A stretch of 36,029 nucleotides of DNA from Woeseiaceae bacterium (GTDB lineage: Bacteria > Pseudomonadota > Gammaproteobacteria > Steroidobacterales > Woeseiaceae), in the NCBI GenBank assembly GCA_028279985.1, contig JANQMR010000006.1, forward strand, positions 1 to 36,029. The letters run 5' to 3'. Of this stretch, positions 7,750-19,560 are shown in pieces; within the stretch, counting starts at the first letter, position 1, and each line of letters opens with the position of its first letter. The notes below the pieces were generated by a model. That model worked only from the letters and a program-made list of their open reading frames with translations. It ran no database searches and was not told the DNA's origin. A program made the translations under genes and the position numbers.

Positions 7750-8997
7750 ATGAACCGCTTACACCACCTAATCTGGCTCACTGCCTGGCCGGCATGGCTT
7801 ACAGGCTGCGGCGGTGCGATCTCAGACCACGATCATGCGTCGATGAGCCACGGCGAGGTTGCCGAAGCCGAGCCGCCAAAAGGACCGAACGGCGGGCGGC
7901 TGCTCGCCGACGGCGATTTCGTGCTGGAGCTCGCGATCTTCGAGACCGGCATTCCGCCGGAGTTCCGGGCATGGACAACCGAGGCCGGCGTGCCGGTTCC
8001 GCCCGGCGACGTCGATCTCGACGTGACCTTGGTTCGATTGGGCAGCGTACGGGATGAGATCCGCTTCGCTCCGCAGGACAACTACCTTCGCGGCGATACG
8101 GTCATTTATGAACCGCATTCCTTCGTCGTGACGGTCGAAGCCGGGTACGAGGGCAGGGCATACCGTTGGGAGTACGACAGCTTCGAGGGACGCACACGCA
8201 TCGGGCGCGAGATCGCCGATGCGTTCGGTCTCGCCACCGACATCGCCGGTCCCGCAACGATTCGGGAAACGGTGACGGTGTACGGCCGGGTCGTACCCAA
8301 CGAAGAACGGGTTCGCCGCGTCGGTGCCCGGTTCGAGGGCGTCATCGAGTCGGTTGCAGTCTCCAGCGGGGAAACCGTCGGCGAAGGACAGAAACTCGCC
8401 ACGGTCGAAAGTAACGAGAGCCTGAAGAGTTACACGATCATCGCGCCGACCGGCGGCATCGTCACCGAGCGTGTCGCCAACCCCGGCGAACAGACCGGCG
8501 GGCGGACGCTCTTTACCATCGTCGATACCGCGTCGGTATGGGCGGAGCTGGCCGTGTTTCCGTCCGATCGTGCCCGCGTTCGAGTCGGGGCGAACGTGGC
8601 TTTGCGGGCAAGCTCGGCGGCGGCGGCTGTCGAAGGAGTGATTGCGCGAATCAACCCGATCGCCGAGTCGAACCAGGCTGTCACCGCTCGCGTCGTACTC
8701 GACAACCCCGACGGCAGGTTCGTGCCGGGTATGTATCTCACCGGCGACATTCTGGTTGCCGAGCACGCGGTGCCGCTTGCCGTGAAGCGCGAGGGCTTGC
8801 AGGGGTTTCGCGACGCTACCGTGGTGTATGCGCAAATCGGCGACGACTACGAGGTCCGCATGCTCGAGCTCGGCCGGCGCGACGGGGAGCGGGTCGAGGT
8901 CCTGGGGGGGCTCGAACCGGGTACGCGATACGTCACGACGAACAGTTATCTCGTCAAAGCCGACATCGAGAAGTCCGGCGCCGCCCACGATCACTGA
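7750..8997 (+). CDS. czcB: CzcB-like periplasmic adaptor of RND metal efflux
   Basis: The 415-residue membrane-fusion protein links the inner-membrane pump to the outer-membrane channel. The start at ATG 7750 is chosen because GAGG lies six bases upstream and the product then has a lipoprotein signal ending WLTGC (Cys 20); a GTG at 7738 is the alternative. After the lipid anchor comes a His-rich stretch (DHDHASMSHG), then an N-terminal beta domain of about 110 residues (GPNGGRLL onwards), as in several metal-specific adaptors. The barrel-sandwich/lipoyl region (VRRVGARFEGVIESVAVSSGETVGEGQKLATVES) and beta-barrel domains follow. The C-terminus ends AAHDH, a second possible metal contact. It sits 9 bp before the pump gene. 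Confidence 0.87.
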   Translation: MNRLHHLIWLTAWPAWLTGCGGAISDHDHASMSHGEVAEAEPPKGPNGGRLLADGDFVLELAIFETGIPPEFRAWTTEAGVPVPPGDVDLDVTLVRLGSVRDEIRFAPQDNYLRGDTVIYEPHSFVVTVEAGYEGRAYRWEYDSFEGRTRIGREIADAFGLATDIAGPATIRETVTVYGRVVPNEERVRRVGARFEGVIESVAVSSGETVGEGQKLATVESNESLKSYTIIAPTGGIVTERVANPGEQTGGRTLFTIVDTASVWAELAVFPSDRARVRVGANVALRASSAAAAVEGVIARINPIAESNQAVTARVVLDNPDGRFVPGMYLTGDILVAEHAVPLAVKREGLQGFRDATVVYAQIGDDYEVRMLELGRRDGERVEVLGGLEPGTRYVTTNSYLVKADIEKSGAAHDH

Positions 8998-12135
<3,138 letters not shown>

Positions 12136-12204
12136 AAACAAAAAAACTCGCTAGCGACACTGTTCGATAACCCGGCGACGCGCTCCCAACACGACGAAAA
12201 CAGG

Positions 12205-12232
12205 TTGACTTCCCGTCTGCGTTGAATAAACT
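12205..12232 (+). promoter_or_regulatory. Promoter of the TonB receptor gene
   Basis: TTGACT (12205-12210) and TAAACT (12227-12232) are 16 bp apart. Exactly the same hexamers at the same spacing precede the SDR operon at 26333-26360. Transcription would start near 12239, inside the operator copy, leaving a leader of about 130 nt. Confidence 0.65.
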
Positions 12233-12252
12233 TGCTAGACGCAAACAAGCAA
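12226..12252. promoter_or_regulatory. Operator copy 1 (shared 27-bp site)
   Basis: A 27-bp stretch, ATAAACTTGCTAGAC followed by GCAAACAAGCAA, is identical to 26354-26380 except for one base (G instead of A at position 16). Its core is an imperfect dyad, TTGCT-N11-AGCAA, with an inner G/C pair, typical in size for a TetR-family operator. It overlaps the -10 and start of transcription, which implies repression. Confidence 0.75.
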
Positions 12253-12284
12253 TTGAGGCGTTGCTGCACGCTGATTCCGTCCGC

Positions 12285-12302
12285 GGCCATTCGGAAATGG
12301 CC
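12285..12302 (+). other. Leader hairpin before the TonB receptor
   Basis: GGCCATT and AATGGCC form a perfect 7-bp stem closed by the tetraloop CGGA. It lies in the predicted untranslated leader, about 50 nt downstream of the start of transcription and 68 nt before the start codon. No T-run follows, so it is not an intrinsic terminator. Confidence 0.5.
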
Positions 12303-12370
12303 TGTGGAAGATCTCCAGCGAGAAACCGGAAGCCGACGACGAATCCGAGGCTGATAGCGGGGGGAAGACC

Positions 12371-14737
12371 TTGAACACCAAACACACGATTCTGGAATCC
12401 TTCGTGAAGATCATGTCCGTCAGGCGTGCAGTAGGCTTGGCGACATGCTTGACGATTGCCGTGGGGGGGCTCTTGCCTCTGTCCGTTTATGCACAAACGG
12501 GGTCGGCCGACCTGTCTCTCGAGGAGATCGTGGTCACCGCGCGGAAGCGAGTTGAAAACCTTCAGGACCTGGCCATGTCGGTCAGCGCCCTGGGGCAGCA
12601 AGAAATCGAGGGTCAGTTCGCGACCGACATGCGCGATCTGATCTTCGTTTCCCCCAATACCGTGCTGGACGACACCAACCAGGGCCCGGGCGGAGTGGCC
12701 GCGGCGTTTATTCGCGGTATCGGTGTCTCCGAGGTGGAAAAGAACTTCGACCCCGCGGTCGGCGTGGTGGTTGACGGCGTATTCCTGGGGACGATGAGCG
12801 GTAGCATCACCCGGGCCATCGATTTGGAGCGCGTCGAGGTATTGCGCGGTCCGCAAGGCACGCTGTTTGGCCGCAATACCATCGGTGGGGTGATACAGCT
12901 CGAGCGGTCGCGGCCGACGATGAACTTCGGCGGCAAGGTCCGAGCCGGTTTCGGCGACTATGAGACCACGGTGTTGGACGGTGTCCTCAACTTCGGCAAT
13001 GGCGACACCTTCGGGGTCAAGCTGACCGGCTCCTATCGCAACCAGGATGAGGGCTTCTTCGACAACGTGGCTACGGGCCGCGATGACGGCAGCTCGGAAT
13101 ACGTGTCGGGCGGCCTCAATCTCTTGTGGGCGCCTCAGGACAATCTGGAACTGGAATGGACCAGCGTTATCGAGAGCAGTGACGAGGACTCCAACGTTCT
13201 TTTGAATGTGGGTCAGCCGGGCCAGTTGTTTTGCGATGCCTTCGGCTGGTGTTCGCCCGATACCGGCACGCCCGTGAGCGGCGACCGCTTCAACAACTCT
13301 CAGTCATTCGACAACGTGCTGCTCCCGGATGGCACGGACCCGCAGTTCGACCATAACGGACTGTCGCCGGACGACACCAGCTTCGATGCAGATACCCACC
13401 AGTTGGAAGTGCGCTGGGACATCAACGACGCCTTCCGACTGGATTACATCGGCGCGAGTTGGAAGACGGAAGAGACGGTGATTTCCGACTGGGACGGAGT
13501 GCCCGATCTGCTGTTTCACACCGACCGTCCCGCCGAGTACGAGCAGACCAGCCATGAATTGCGGCTGACCTACGACAACGGCGGCAGGCTCCGCGGTACC
13601 GTCGGCGGCTACCTGTGGGATTCCGAATATGAAATCCGCCTGGTGAGCTGGATCGGGTTCGCCGTACCGCAAACGCTGTTGGAACTGCCCCAGACCACGA
13701 ATCAGGACAGTGAGTCCTGGGCGCTGTTCTTCGAAGGGGACTACGATCTTACCGATCGGTGGACCCTGACCGCAGGTATGCGTTACACCGAGGACGACAA
13801 GACTTCGACGCAAAGAGGCGTAGTCCCCTGTTTCCAGGCCCCGTCGACCTTTCCCTCGGAGTTTCAGGATGTGTTGGCCGCTTGCGCGACCGACCCCTTC
13901 GCACCGATCTCCAACTCTGAAACCTGGGAAGAATTGACCCCCAAACTGGCCTTGAGATACGCGCTCAACGACGATTCGATGGTGTACGGCCTGTACTCGG
14001 TAGGATACCGCGCCGGGGGATTCAACGGCCGTGTGGACTCCATCGAAACGGCCGTTACTCCCTACGACCCGGAAACAGTGGACAACTTGGAACTCGGTTA
14101 CCGGTCCAGTTGGGCCGATAACACGGTGATCTTCAATGCCACCTTGTTCCGCATGCAGTACGAAGACAAGCAGGAAGAGATTCAGCAACCTTCGCCCACC
14201 AGCGGTACCGGGCAGGTCACCCGGGTGGTGAATGCCTCGGAGGCCACCATACAGGGCGCGGAATTCGAGTTGACCTGGCTTGCCGCCGAAGGCCTGAGGC
14301 TGCGCGCGAACCTCGGGCTGCTGGACGCCGAGTACGACAGTTTCGACGTGGATATCGGTACGCCCGGCAATCCGAACATTCAGGATTTTTCCAACCTCGA
14401 CATTCGACGTGCGCCGGATGCGACCTTCGGCCTGAGTGCGGACTATCAATGGGAGTGGGGCCCCGGTTCCGCTCGGTTCTGGACCAGTCTGCGTTACATG
14501 GGCGAGCACCAAGTGGATTTCGCCAACAAGCCGGAACTGACCAACGATCCGCAGACCCTGGTCGACGTTTCGTTCACCTACGAGTGGGACCAATGGTACG
14601 GCAGCGTCTTCGGGCGCAATCTTGCCGGCGAGGACGGCTACCAGATCGGCTTCGACGTGGCGGGTCTGTGGTCTTATGCAGCGCCCCGGGCGCCGCGTAC
14701 CTGGGGTGTCGAAGTGGGCCTGAGGTTCGGTGAATAG
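12371..14737 (+). CDS. TonB-dependent outer-membrane receptor
   Basis: This 788-residue receptor should carry a substrate across the outer membrane using TonB energy. TTG 12371 has a strong GGGGGAAG upstream and gives a signal peptide ending SVYA (about residue 41). The alternative is ATG 12413. The TonB box EEIVVTARK lies just after cleavage. The plug domain follows, with FIRGIG and the pattern VEVLRGPQGTLFGRNTIGGVI. The rest is a 22-strand-type barrel (GLYSVGYRAGGFNGRV; last strands near VEVGLRFGE). The protein resembles the receptors abundant in degraders of steroids, terpenes and other hydrophobic compounds more than siderophore receptors. No Fur box is present. Its operator is the one placed before the catabolic operon at 26.4 kb, which suggests it imports the pathway substrate. 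Confidence 0.92.
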   Translation: MNTKHTILESFVKIMSVRRAVGLATCLTIAVGGLLPLSVYAQTGSADLSLEEIVVTARKRVENLQDLAMSVSALGQQEIEGQFATDMRDLIFVSPNTVLDDTNQGPGGVAAAFIRGIGVSEVEKNFDPAVGVVVDGVFLGTMSGSITRAIDLERVEVLRGPQGTLFGRNTIGGVIQLERSRPTMNFGGKVRAGFGDYETTVLDGVLNFGNGDTFGVKLTGSYRNQDEGFFDNVATGRDDGSSEYVSGGLNLLWAPQDNLELEWTSVIESSDEDSNVLLNVGQPGQLFCDAFGWCSPDTGTPVSGDRFNNSQSFDNVLLPDGTDPQFDHNGLSPDDTSFDADTHQLEVRWDINDAFRLDYIGASWKTEETVISDWDGVPDLLFHTDRPAEYEQTSHELRLTYDNGGRLRGTVGGYLWDSEYEIRLVSWIGFAVPQTLLELPQTTNQDSESWALFFEGDYDLTDRWTLTAGMRYTEDDKTSTQRGVVPCFQAPSTFPSEFQDVLAACATDPFAPISNSETWEELTPKLALRYALNDDSMVYGLYSVGYRAGGFNGRVDSIETAVTPYDPETVDNLELGYRSSWADNTVIFNATLFRMQYEDKQEEIQQPSPTSGTGQVTRVVNASEATIQGAEFELTWLAAEGLRLRANLGLLDAEYDSFDVDIGTPGNPNIQDFSNLDIRRAPDATFGLSADYQWEWGPGSARFWTSLRYMGEHQVDFANKPELTNDPQTLVDVSFTYEWDQWYGSVFGRNLAGEDGYQIGFDVAGLWSYAAPRAPRTWGVEVGLRFGE

Positions 14738-14755
14738 TATTAGGGTGAATAGCAT

Positions 14756-15232
14756 TTGAGCGATGACGATCTCATTGGGAGACTGCTGGCACGCGTAGAC
14801 GAATTGGAAAGTCTCGAAGCGATTCGCAGCCTGACTTTCGACTACTGCCACGGTTTCGACAAGCGCGACTACGATCGCTTCATGGCGATCTGGTGGGAAG
14901 ACTGTGTCTGGGATATCGGTGAGCCCTTCGGACGTTTTGAAGGACATGCCGACGTACATCGGGCGCTGCACGATATCCTTTGGCCGGCATGGGACGAAAC
15001 CCTCCACCTCTGCGGCAACAACCGAGTCGCGTTCCTCGGTCCCCGGCATGCGAGTTCGGAATGCGATGTTCAATGCGTCGGCCGGCTGGCGGGTGACGAT
15101 GAAGCCACGATTGTCGGGGCGAGCTATTCGGACCAGTTGGAGCAGCGCGACGGCCTATGGAAAATCGCCAAGCGTAAAGTGACGATCCATTACTTCAATT
15201 TGGTGCCGGGCCTCGTTCTGTCGAAGCCCTAG
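14756..15232 (+). CDS. SnoaL-like (NTF2-fold) protein
   Basis: The 158-residue protein has the SnoaL_4 pattern. A helical start ELESLEAIRSLTFDYCHGFDKRDYDRFMAIWWEDCVWD is followed by the curved sheet around FEGHADVHRAL, HLCGNN and the terminal DGLWKIAKRKVTIHYF. Such proteins are ketosteroid-isomerase-like cyclases, dehydratases or hydrolases, or non-catalytic. Here the His and Asp residues of the pocket (HADVH, HLCGN) could be catalytic, but the reaction is unknown. The start is TTG 14756 with AGGG ten bases upstream, 18 bp after the receptor stop, so the two are probably cotranscribed. The shared operator ties it to the catabolic operon. No other gene follows on this strand. Confidence 0.8.
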   Translation: MSDDDLIGRLLARVDELESLEAIRSLTFDYCHGFDKRDYDRFMAIWWEDCVWDIGEPFGRFEGHADVHRALHDILWPAWDETLHLCGNNRVAFLGPRHASSECDVQCVGRLAGDDEATIVGASYSDQLEQRDGLWKIAKRKVTIHYFNLVPGLVLSKP

Positions 15233-15328
15233 CGTCGTGTCTGATTCATGCATTGAATAATTCGCTGCGTCGCCAGACACGAAAATCCGCGACCGAATCA
15301 TTCAATGCATGAATCAGACACGACGCTA
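15230..15328. repeat. 35-bp near-perfect inverted repeat between convergent genes
   Basis: 15230-15264 and 15294-15328 are reverse complements at 34 of 35 positions, around a 29-nt loop. The left arm contains the stop codon of the SnoaL-like gene. Each arm itself holds ATTCA-TGCAT-TGAAT, a smaller dyad. CAGACACG in the loop (15274-15281) repeats the CAGACACG in the right arm (15315-15322), so the left arm could pair with either. It may act as a bidirectional terminator or be a small palindromic mobile element; no T-runs are present. Confidence 0.85.
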
Positions 15329-15371
15329 GCTTTCCGATTTCCCGCACTCCGGCTCGGCGACCTGCGATGCG

Positions 15372-17879
15372 CTATTCGGCAAGGCTGCGAACAAGAGGCT
15401 CCCGATAGGCTTTTCGTTCCGGCCGGCGAGGCTTCGTGTTGACGACACGCGCCAGCGGTTCGGCTTGCCTGGCGGCTTGGTTTCGCTCGATGGACGCCGT
15501 CGCGTAAAGCGTGGTTCGCTGCATCGAAGTTCGGCCCAGTTTCCGAATCGCAGACTCGATCTGTTCGGCCGGCCATTCCTGTCCGTGTTGCGCGCCCGCG
15601 GCCCGGGTAATGCTCTCGTTCATCAACGTACCGCCAACGTCGTTGACGCCGGCCTGCAAACATATCGCAACGCCACCGGTCCCGAGCTTCACCCAGGAGG
15701 CCTGAATATTGTCGATCAATCCGTGCAATACGATGCGAGCGACGGCATGCACCAATACGGCTTCGCGAAAACTCGGTCCTCGCCTGGCCCGTCCCTTGAG
15801 GTAAATCGGCGCCTCCAGCGCAACGAAGGGCAGGGGCACGAACTCCGTGAAGCCTCCCGTACGGCGCTGCAGCTCGCGAATCTCGATAAGGTGCCTTGCC
15901 CAATGCGCGGGTGTATCGACGTGTCCGAACATCATCGTCGCAGTCGTTTTCAGCCCGACGGCGTGCGCCGTTTCGATGACGGCCAACCAGTCACTCGAGT
16001 TGAGCTTGTCCGGACAAATGCGCGCACGGACGCCGTCGTCGAGAATCTCGGCCGCCGTACCGGGCAGACTGCCCAGACCGGCCCGCTTGAGCTCGACGAG
16101 AAATTCCTTGGTCGAAATACCCAAAGTCTTCGCACCTTGCCAAACTTCTAGGGGCGAAAACGCATGCACGTGCATCTCCGGCACGGCCGACTTCACCTGC
16201 TGCAAGATATCGAGGTAGGTGCGGCCGGTGTAATGCGGATGAATGCCACCTTGCATGCAGACTTCCGTGGCACCTCGCGTCCAGGCTTCCCGGCTGCGCC
16301 TGGCGATCTCCCCGGTATCGAGATCGTATGGCTTGCCGCGTAAGTTTTCGCTGAGCTTACCCTTCGAGAATGCGCAGAACTGGCATTTGAAGTAACAGAT
16401 ATTCGTATAGTTTATGTTGCGGTTGACGACGTATGTGACAGCATCGCCATTCACCTGGGCCCGAAGCTCATCCGCCTTGCTGCAGACGTAGCCGAAATCC
16501 CCGCCGCGCGCTGCGAACAGCCGGGTGATTTCCTCATTGCTCAACGAAACACCAAGGGCACCGCGGGAAACGATATCGACGATGTCGTCGGAGACGCCGG
16601 CCGTGTCCCGATTAGGCTCTTGATCGACCTCCCGGTGGGCCTCCCTGTCGGCTATTAGCTGCCGAGCCACCGCGAGCGGTGGCTCGCACGACTCGCCGGC
16701 AACCCAGTCGTCGTTACGCGGGTAGCCGCTTGAATCAATTGCCGCCAGTATCCGCCTGTGGAGCTTCTCGTCGAGCCATCGTTCCGGCCGCAAGGCATAG
16801 CGTGGATAGATTGTCAGACGTTCCTGCAAGCATTTGCCGGCCGCGTTCGTCTCGCGCGACAAGCGCTCGATGTGCGGCCATGGCGCCTCGGGATTGACGA
16901 AATCGGGCGTCAACGGCGACACGCCGCCCCAGTCGTTGATACCGGCGTCAACGAGTTGCCCGAGTGCGGTGGGGCTTAGATTCGGCGGCGCCTGAATGCT
17001 CATCTCGGGGCCGAAGATCAGGCGGGCGACGGCGATCGTCCAGAGGAGATCGTCGAGGGCAGGCTCCGCGTATGCAGCCATCTTCGTGTCCGGCTTGGCG
17101 CGGAAAGGCTGGACGATGATCTCTTGTAAATGCTCGTGTCTTGCGTGTGACTCACGTAACAAAAGCAGCGCTTCGATGCGCTCGCGCCGGGTTTCGCCAA
17201 TGCCGATCAGGATGCCGCTGGTAAAAGGTACCCGGGCTTCACCGGCTCGTTCGATGGTCGCAAGACGCGTAGCCGGCAGCTTGTCCGGTGAGCCGTAGTG
17301 AGGCATGCCTTCTTGGCACAAGCGTTCGGCGGCCGATTCCAGCATGATGCCCATGGAGGCGGAGACCGCGCGCAGCTTGTCGATCTCGGCCGCGGTCATG
17401 CAGCCGGCGTTGATGTGCGGCAGCAGGCTCGTCTCGGCAAGCACCCTGGAGGCCACATGGGCGAGATAGTCCAGCGTCGTGTCGAAGCCGAGATCGGCCA
17501 AGGCTTGCCGCGCCGCCCGATAGCGCAACTCGGGTTTCTCACCCAGGGTAAACAGGGCTTCCTTGCAACCCAGTGCCTCGGCCTTGCGGCAAGACTCGAG
17601 GACTTCATCGACACTCATGTAGGCCTGCGCCAGATGTCTGGGCGTCTTTGCAAACGTGCAGTAGTGACAGACGTCTCGACAAAGCTTCGTTAACGGAATA
17701 AAGACCTTCGGCGAGTATGTCATGACGTTTTGAAAGCCGCGATCACGGAGTTCCGCACTCGCCCGGCAGAGTAGTCCGGTATCGACGACATCGGCGAGGG
17801 ACAAGGCCTCGGTATCGCTCAGGACGCTTCCCGAGAGGCACTTCTCCGTTAGCGACGAAAGCCGACGGGAATCACTCAT
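15372..17879 (-). CDS. fbiC: FO synthase, CofG-CofH fusion (FbiC)
   Basis: Makes 7,8-didemethyl-8-hydroxy-5-deazariboflavin (FO), the chromophore of coenzyme F420, from tyrosine and a flavin-pathway pyrimidine. The 835-residue protein fuses two radical-SAM enzymes. The CofG half carries CRDVCHYC (Cys 67, 71, 74). The CofH half carries CYFKCQFC (Cys 495, 499, 502) followed by the long GATEVCMQGGIHP segment. Both clusters are intact, and the length matches actinobacterial FbiC (about 850). ATG 17879 is chosen because GGAG lies six bases upstream; ATG 17900 is an alternative. The gene overlaps the end of cofC by 8 bp and closes the F420 operon. A fused FbiC rather than separate cofG and cofH is typical of bacteria. 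Confidence 0.94.
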   Translation of the reverse strand: MSDSRRLSSLTEKCLSGSVLSDTEALSLADVVDTGLLCRASAELRDRGFQNVMTYSPKVFIPLTKLCRDVCHYCTFAKTPRHLAQAYMSVDEVLESCRKAEALGCKEALFTLGEKPELRYRAARQALADLGFDTTLDYLAHVASRVLAETSLLPHINAGCMTAAEIDKLRAVSASMGIMLESAAERLCQEGMPHYGSPDKLPATRLATIERAGEARVPFTSGILIGIGETRRERIEALLLLRESHARHEHLQEIIVQPFRAKPDTKMAAYAEPALDDLLWTIAVARLIFGPEMSIQAPPNLSPTALGQLVDAGINDWGGVSPLTPDFVNPEAPWPHIERLSRETNAAGKCLQERLTIYPRYALRPERWLDEKLHRRILAAIDSSGYPRNDDWVAGESCEPPLAVARQLIADREAHREVDQEPNRDTAGVSDDIVDIVSRGALGVSLSNEEITRLFAARGGDFGYVCSKADELRAQVNGDAVTYVVNRNINYTNICYFKCQFCAFSKGKLSENLRGKPYDLDTGEIARRSREAWTRGATEVCMQGGIHPHYTGRTYLDILQQVKSAVPEMHVHAFSPLEVWQGAKTLGISTKEFLVELKRAGLGSLPGTAAEILDDGVRARICPDKLNSSDWLAVIETAHAVGLKTTATMMFGHVDTPAHWARHLIEIRELQRRTGGFTEFVPLPFVALEAPIYLKGRARRGPSFREAVLVHAVARIVLHGLIDNIQASWVKLGTGGVAICLQAGVNDVGGTLMNESITRAAGAQHGQEWPAEQIESAIRKLGRTSMQRTTLYATASIERNQAARQAEPLARVVNTKPRRPERKAYREPLVRSLAE

Positions 17880-18597
17880 TGACAGCTCCACACGCGTCAT
17901 CGGTCGCCCCGGTCCCCGCCTCGCGCAGCAGGCGCAGGCGTTCGGCAATCTCCGGCCGAGACAGGAACTCGGCCGTATGCCGGCCGATCTCCGCGCTTGT
18001 CCTGGCAGCAAACACCGCCAACAGGTCGGATGCCGTGTCGACGTCCAGTGCAACACCGGGACGCCGGACGACGGCATAGCCCAGCCCGCAGCGCTGCGCC
18101 GTGGCCTTGTGCCGCACAAAACTGCCCGGGCCGTACTGCAAGGCGGAAAACGCGGAGTTTGCAAACAGCATCGCGTTGGTGCCGTCGTTTCTCGAGTCCG
18201 GTCCCAACACGACATCGACCCGCACGCTTAGGCTCTGCTCGATCAATGCGTCGAGATCCGTGCCTTGCAGCATCGGCAGGTCGCCGTGCACGATCAGGAT
18301 ATCGTCGACGCCGCGTTCTGCGAGCTGCCCGCACGCGGCTCTCAAGGATCCATTCAGGTCACGCGCATCCGCACCGCGCACGCTGAACGATTCGGCCGCG
18401 TATTTGTCGGCCAGCAACGCTGCTACCGGATCATCCGATACCAGTACGGTCTTTTCGATGCGACGATGCCCGGAAACGACACTGAGCACGTCTTCCAACA
18501 TCGCCTGGTTCAACAAACGGCGTTCGTTCGGCGCGAGAACACCCGATAGCCGGCCTTTGGCCAACACCTGATCCTTGACGGGTACGAGAACGTGCAC
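17872..18597 (-). CDS. cofC: CofC/FbiD guanylyltransferase of F420 synthesis
   Basis: The 241-residue nucleotidyltransferase activates 2-phospholactate, phosphoenolpyruvate or 3-phosphoglycerate with GTP for transfer to FO. Motifs seen: VPVKDQVLAKGRLSGVL at the N-terminus, IVHGDLPML (metal/nucleotide site), GPDSRNDGTNAMLF and GPGSFVRHK. It starts with GTG 18597, one base after the cofD stop, with GAGGAG inside the end of cofD as ribosome-binding site. Which three-carbon acid it uses cannot be told from these motifs. That matters, because the operon lacks the reductase domain needed for the phosphoenolpyruvate route. Confidence 0.9.
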   Translation of the reverse strand: MHVLVPVKDQVLAKGRLSGVLAPNERRLLNQAMLEDVLSVVSGHRRIEKTVLVSDDPVAALLADKYAAESFSVRGADARDLNGSLRAACGQLAERGVDDILIVHGDLPMLQGTDLDALIEQSLSVRVDVVLGPDSRNDGTNAMLFANSAFSALQYGPGSFVRHKATAQRCGLGYAVVRRPGVALDVDTASDLLAVFAARTSAEIGRHTAEFLSRPEIAERLRLLREAGTGATDDACGAVNE

Positions 18598-18598
18598 G

Positions 18599-19552
18599 CT
18601 AACTCTCCTCGAGCCTTTCGATAATTCGGTGTGCCAGGGACACCTTGTCTTCGAGCGAACGCATTACCGTGCTTTCGGCGACGGTTCGAATACCCAATGC
18701 CTCGATACGTTCGCACATTTCACCATCGACGCGGTCGACAACGAAAGTATCCACCAGCGCCTGGTAGCACTCGGCGACGGACAGGGCGTTCACCGGCCGG
18801 CCGAGCTCCGCCATCATTTTCGCCGCCGGGCCTTTCAGCGCCCGCCCGCCTACGATCGGTGAAACCGCAATCACGGGCGCGGGACTCGTCGCGATTGCGG
18901 TTTGCACGCCCGGTAGTCCGAGAATCGGCTCGATACTGACGAACGGGTTCGATGGACAGATCACGATCCCCGCAAGGGCAGGGTCGGTCAGCATCTGCAT
19001 GAAATCCGTTTGTGGCCTAGCCGAGTCGATGCCGTGGAACTCGAAGCCGCTGACATTCGGCTCACACCGTCGGCGTACGAAATAGTCCTGAAAGGGCAAC
19101 ACGCCTTCGTCCGTTCGAACCCGTGTGCGCACCGCATCGTCGCTCATCGGCAAAAGTCTTTGTGCGACGCCGAGTTGCCGGCATAGCGATGCGGTAACGT
19201 CGCTCAAACGGATCCCCGTATGCAGCGCCTGTGAACGCAGGACATGTGTTGCGACATCCTTGTCGCCCAGGCGGAACCAGGTTTCGCCCCCGAGTCGATC
19301 GACGGCTTCCATGAACGCCCAGGTCTCGTCCGCCAGTCCCCAGCCGCGCGACGGATCGTCGATCCCGGCCAGGGCGTACATGACGGTATCGAGATCGGGT
19401 GAAACGTGCAGCCCCAGGTGCTCGAAGTCATCGGCCGTGTTTGCGACGATCGTAAGCTGCTCCGGCTTCAAGGCGGCCGCGAGCCCGACCGCCAGTTTCG
19501 CTCCACCGACGCCGCCCGATAGCGCAAGGTACTTCCGGTTGCACTGACTCAT
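18599..19552 (-). CDS. cofD: CofD/FbiA phospholactate (or PEP) transferase
   Basis: The 317-residue enzyme transfers the activated three-carbon phosphate unit onto FO, giving F420-0 or its dehydro form. It has the family opening LALSGGVGGAKLAVGL (nucleotide-binding loop), VANTADDFEHLGLHVSPDLDTVMYALAG with the metal-binding Asp residues, and CPSNPFVSIEPILGLPG in the second half. It ends with APVIAVSPIVGGRALKGPAAKMM, all diagnostic. ATG 19552 lies 8 bp after the cofE stop, and only one base separates its stop from cofC. Length agrees with known CofD (about 310). Confidence 0.94.
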   Translation of the reverse strand: MSQCNRKYLALSGGVGGAKLAVGLAAALKPEQLTIVANTADDFEHLGLHVSPDLDTVMYALAGIDDPSRGWGLADETWAFMEAVDRLGGETWFRLGDKDVATHVLRSQALHTGIRLSDVTASLCRQLGVAQRLLPMSDDAVRTRVRTDEGVLPFQDYFVRRRCEPNVSGFEFHGIDSARPQTDFMQMLTDPALAGIVICPSNPFVSIEPILGLPGVQTAIATSPAPVIAVSPIVGGRALKGPAAKMMAELGRPVNALSVAECYQALVDTFVVDRVDGEMCERIEALGIRTVAESTVMRSLEDKVSLAHRIIERLEES

Positions 19553-19560
19553 CGACGCGT

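Noticed and set aside
13304..15073. Minus-strand open frame of 589 codons opposite the TonB receptor
   Set aside because: The sense strand encodes an intact receptor; the antisense product shows no motif and spans the receptor/SnoaL boundary.
17880..18215. N-terminal extension of FbiC by about 110 residues
   Set aside because: It would lie wholly inside cofC, is Cys/Arg-rich and unlike any FO synthase; ATG 17879 with GGAG upstream is sufficient.
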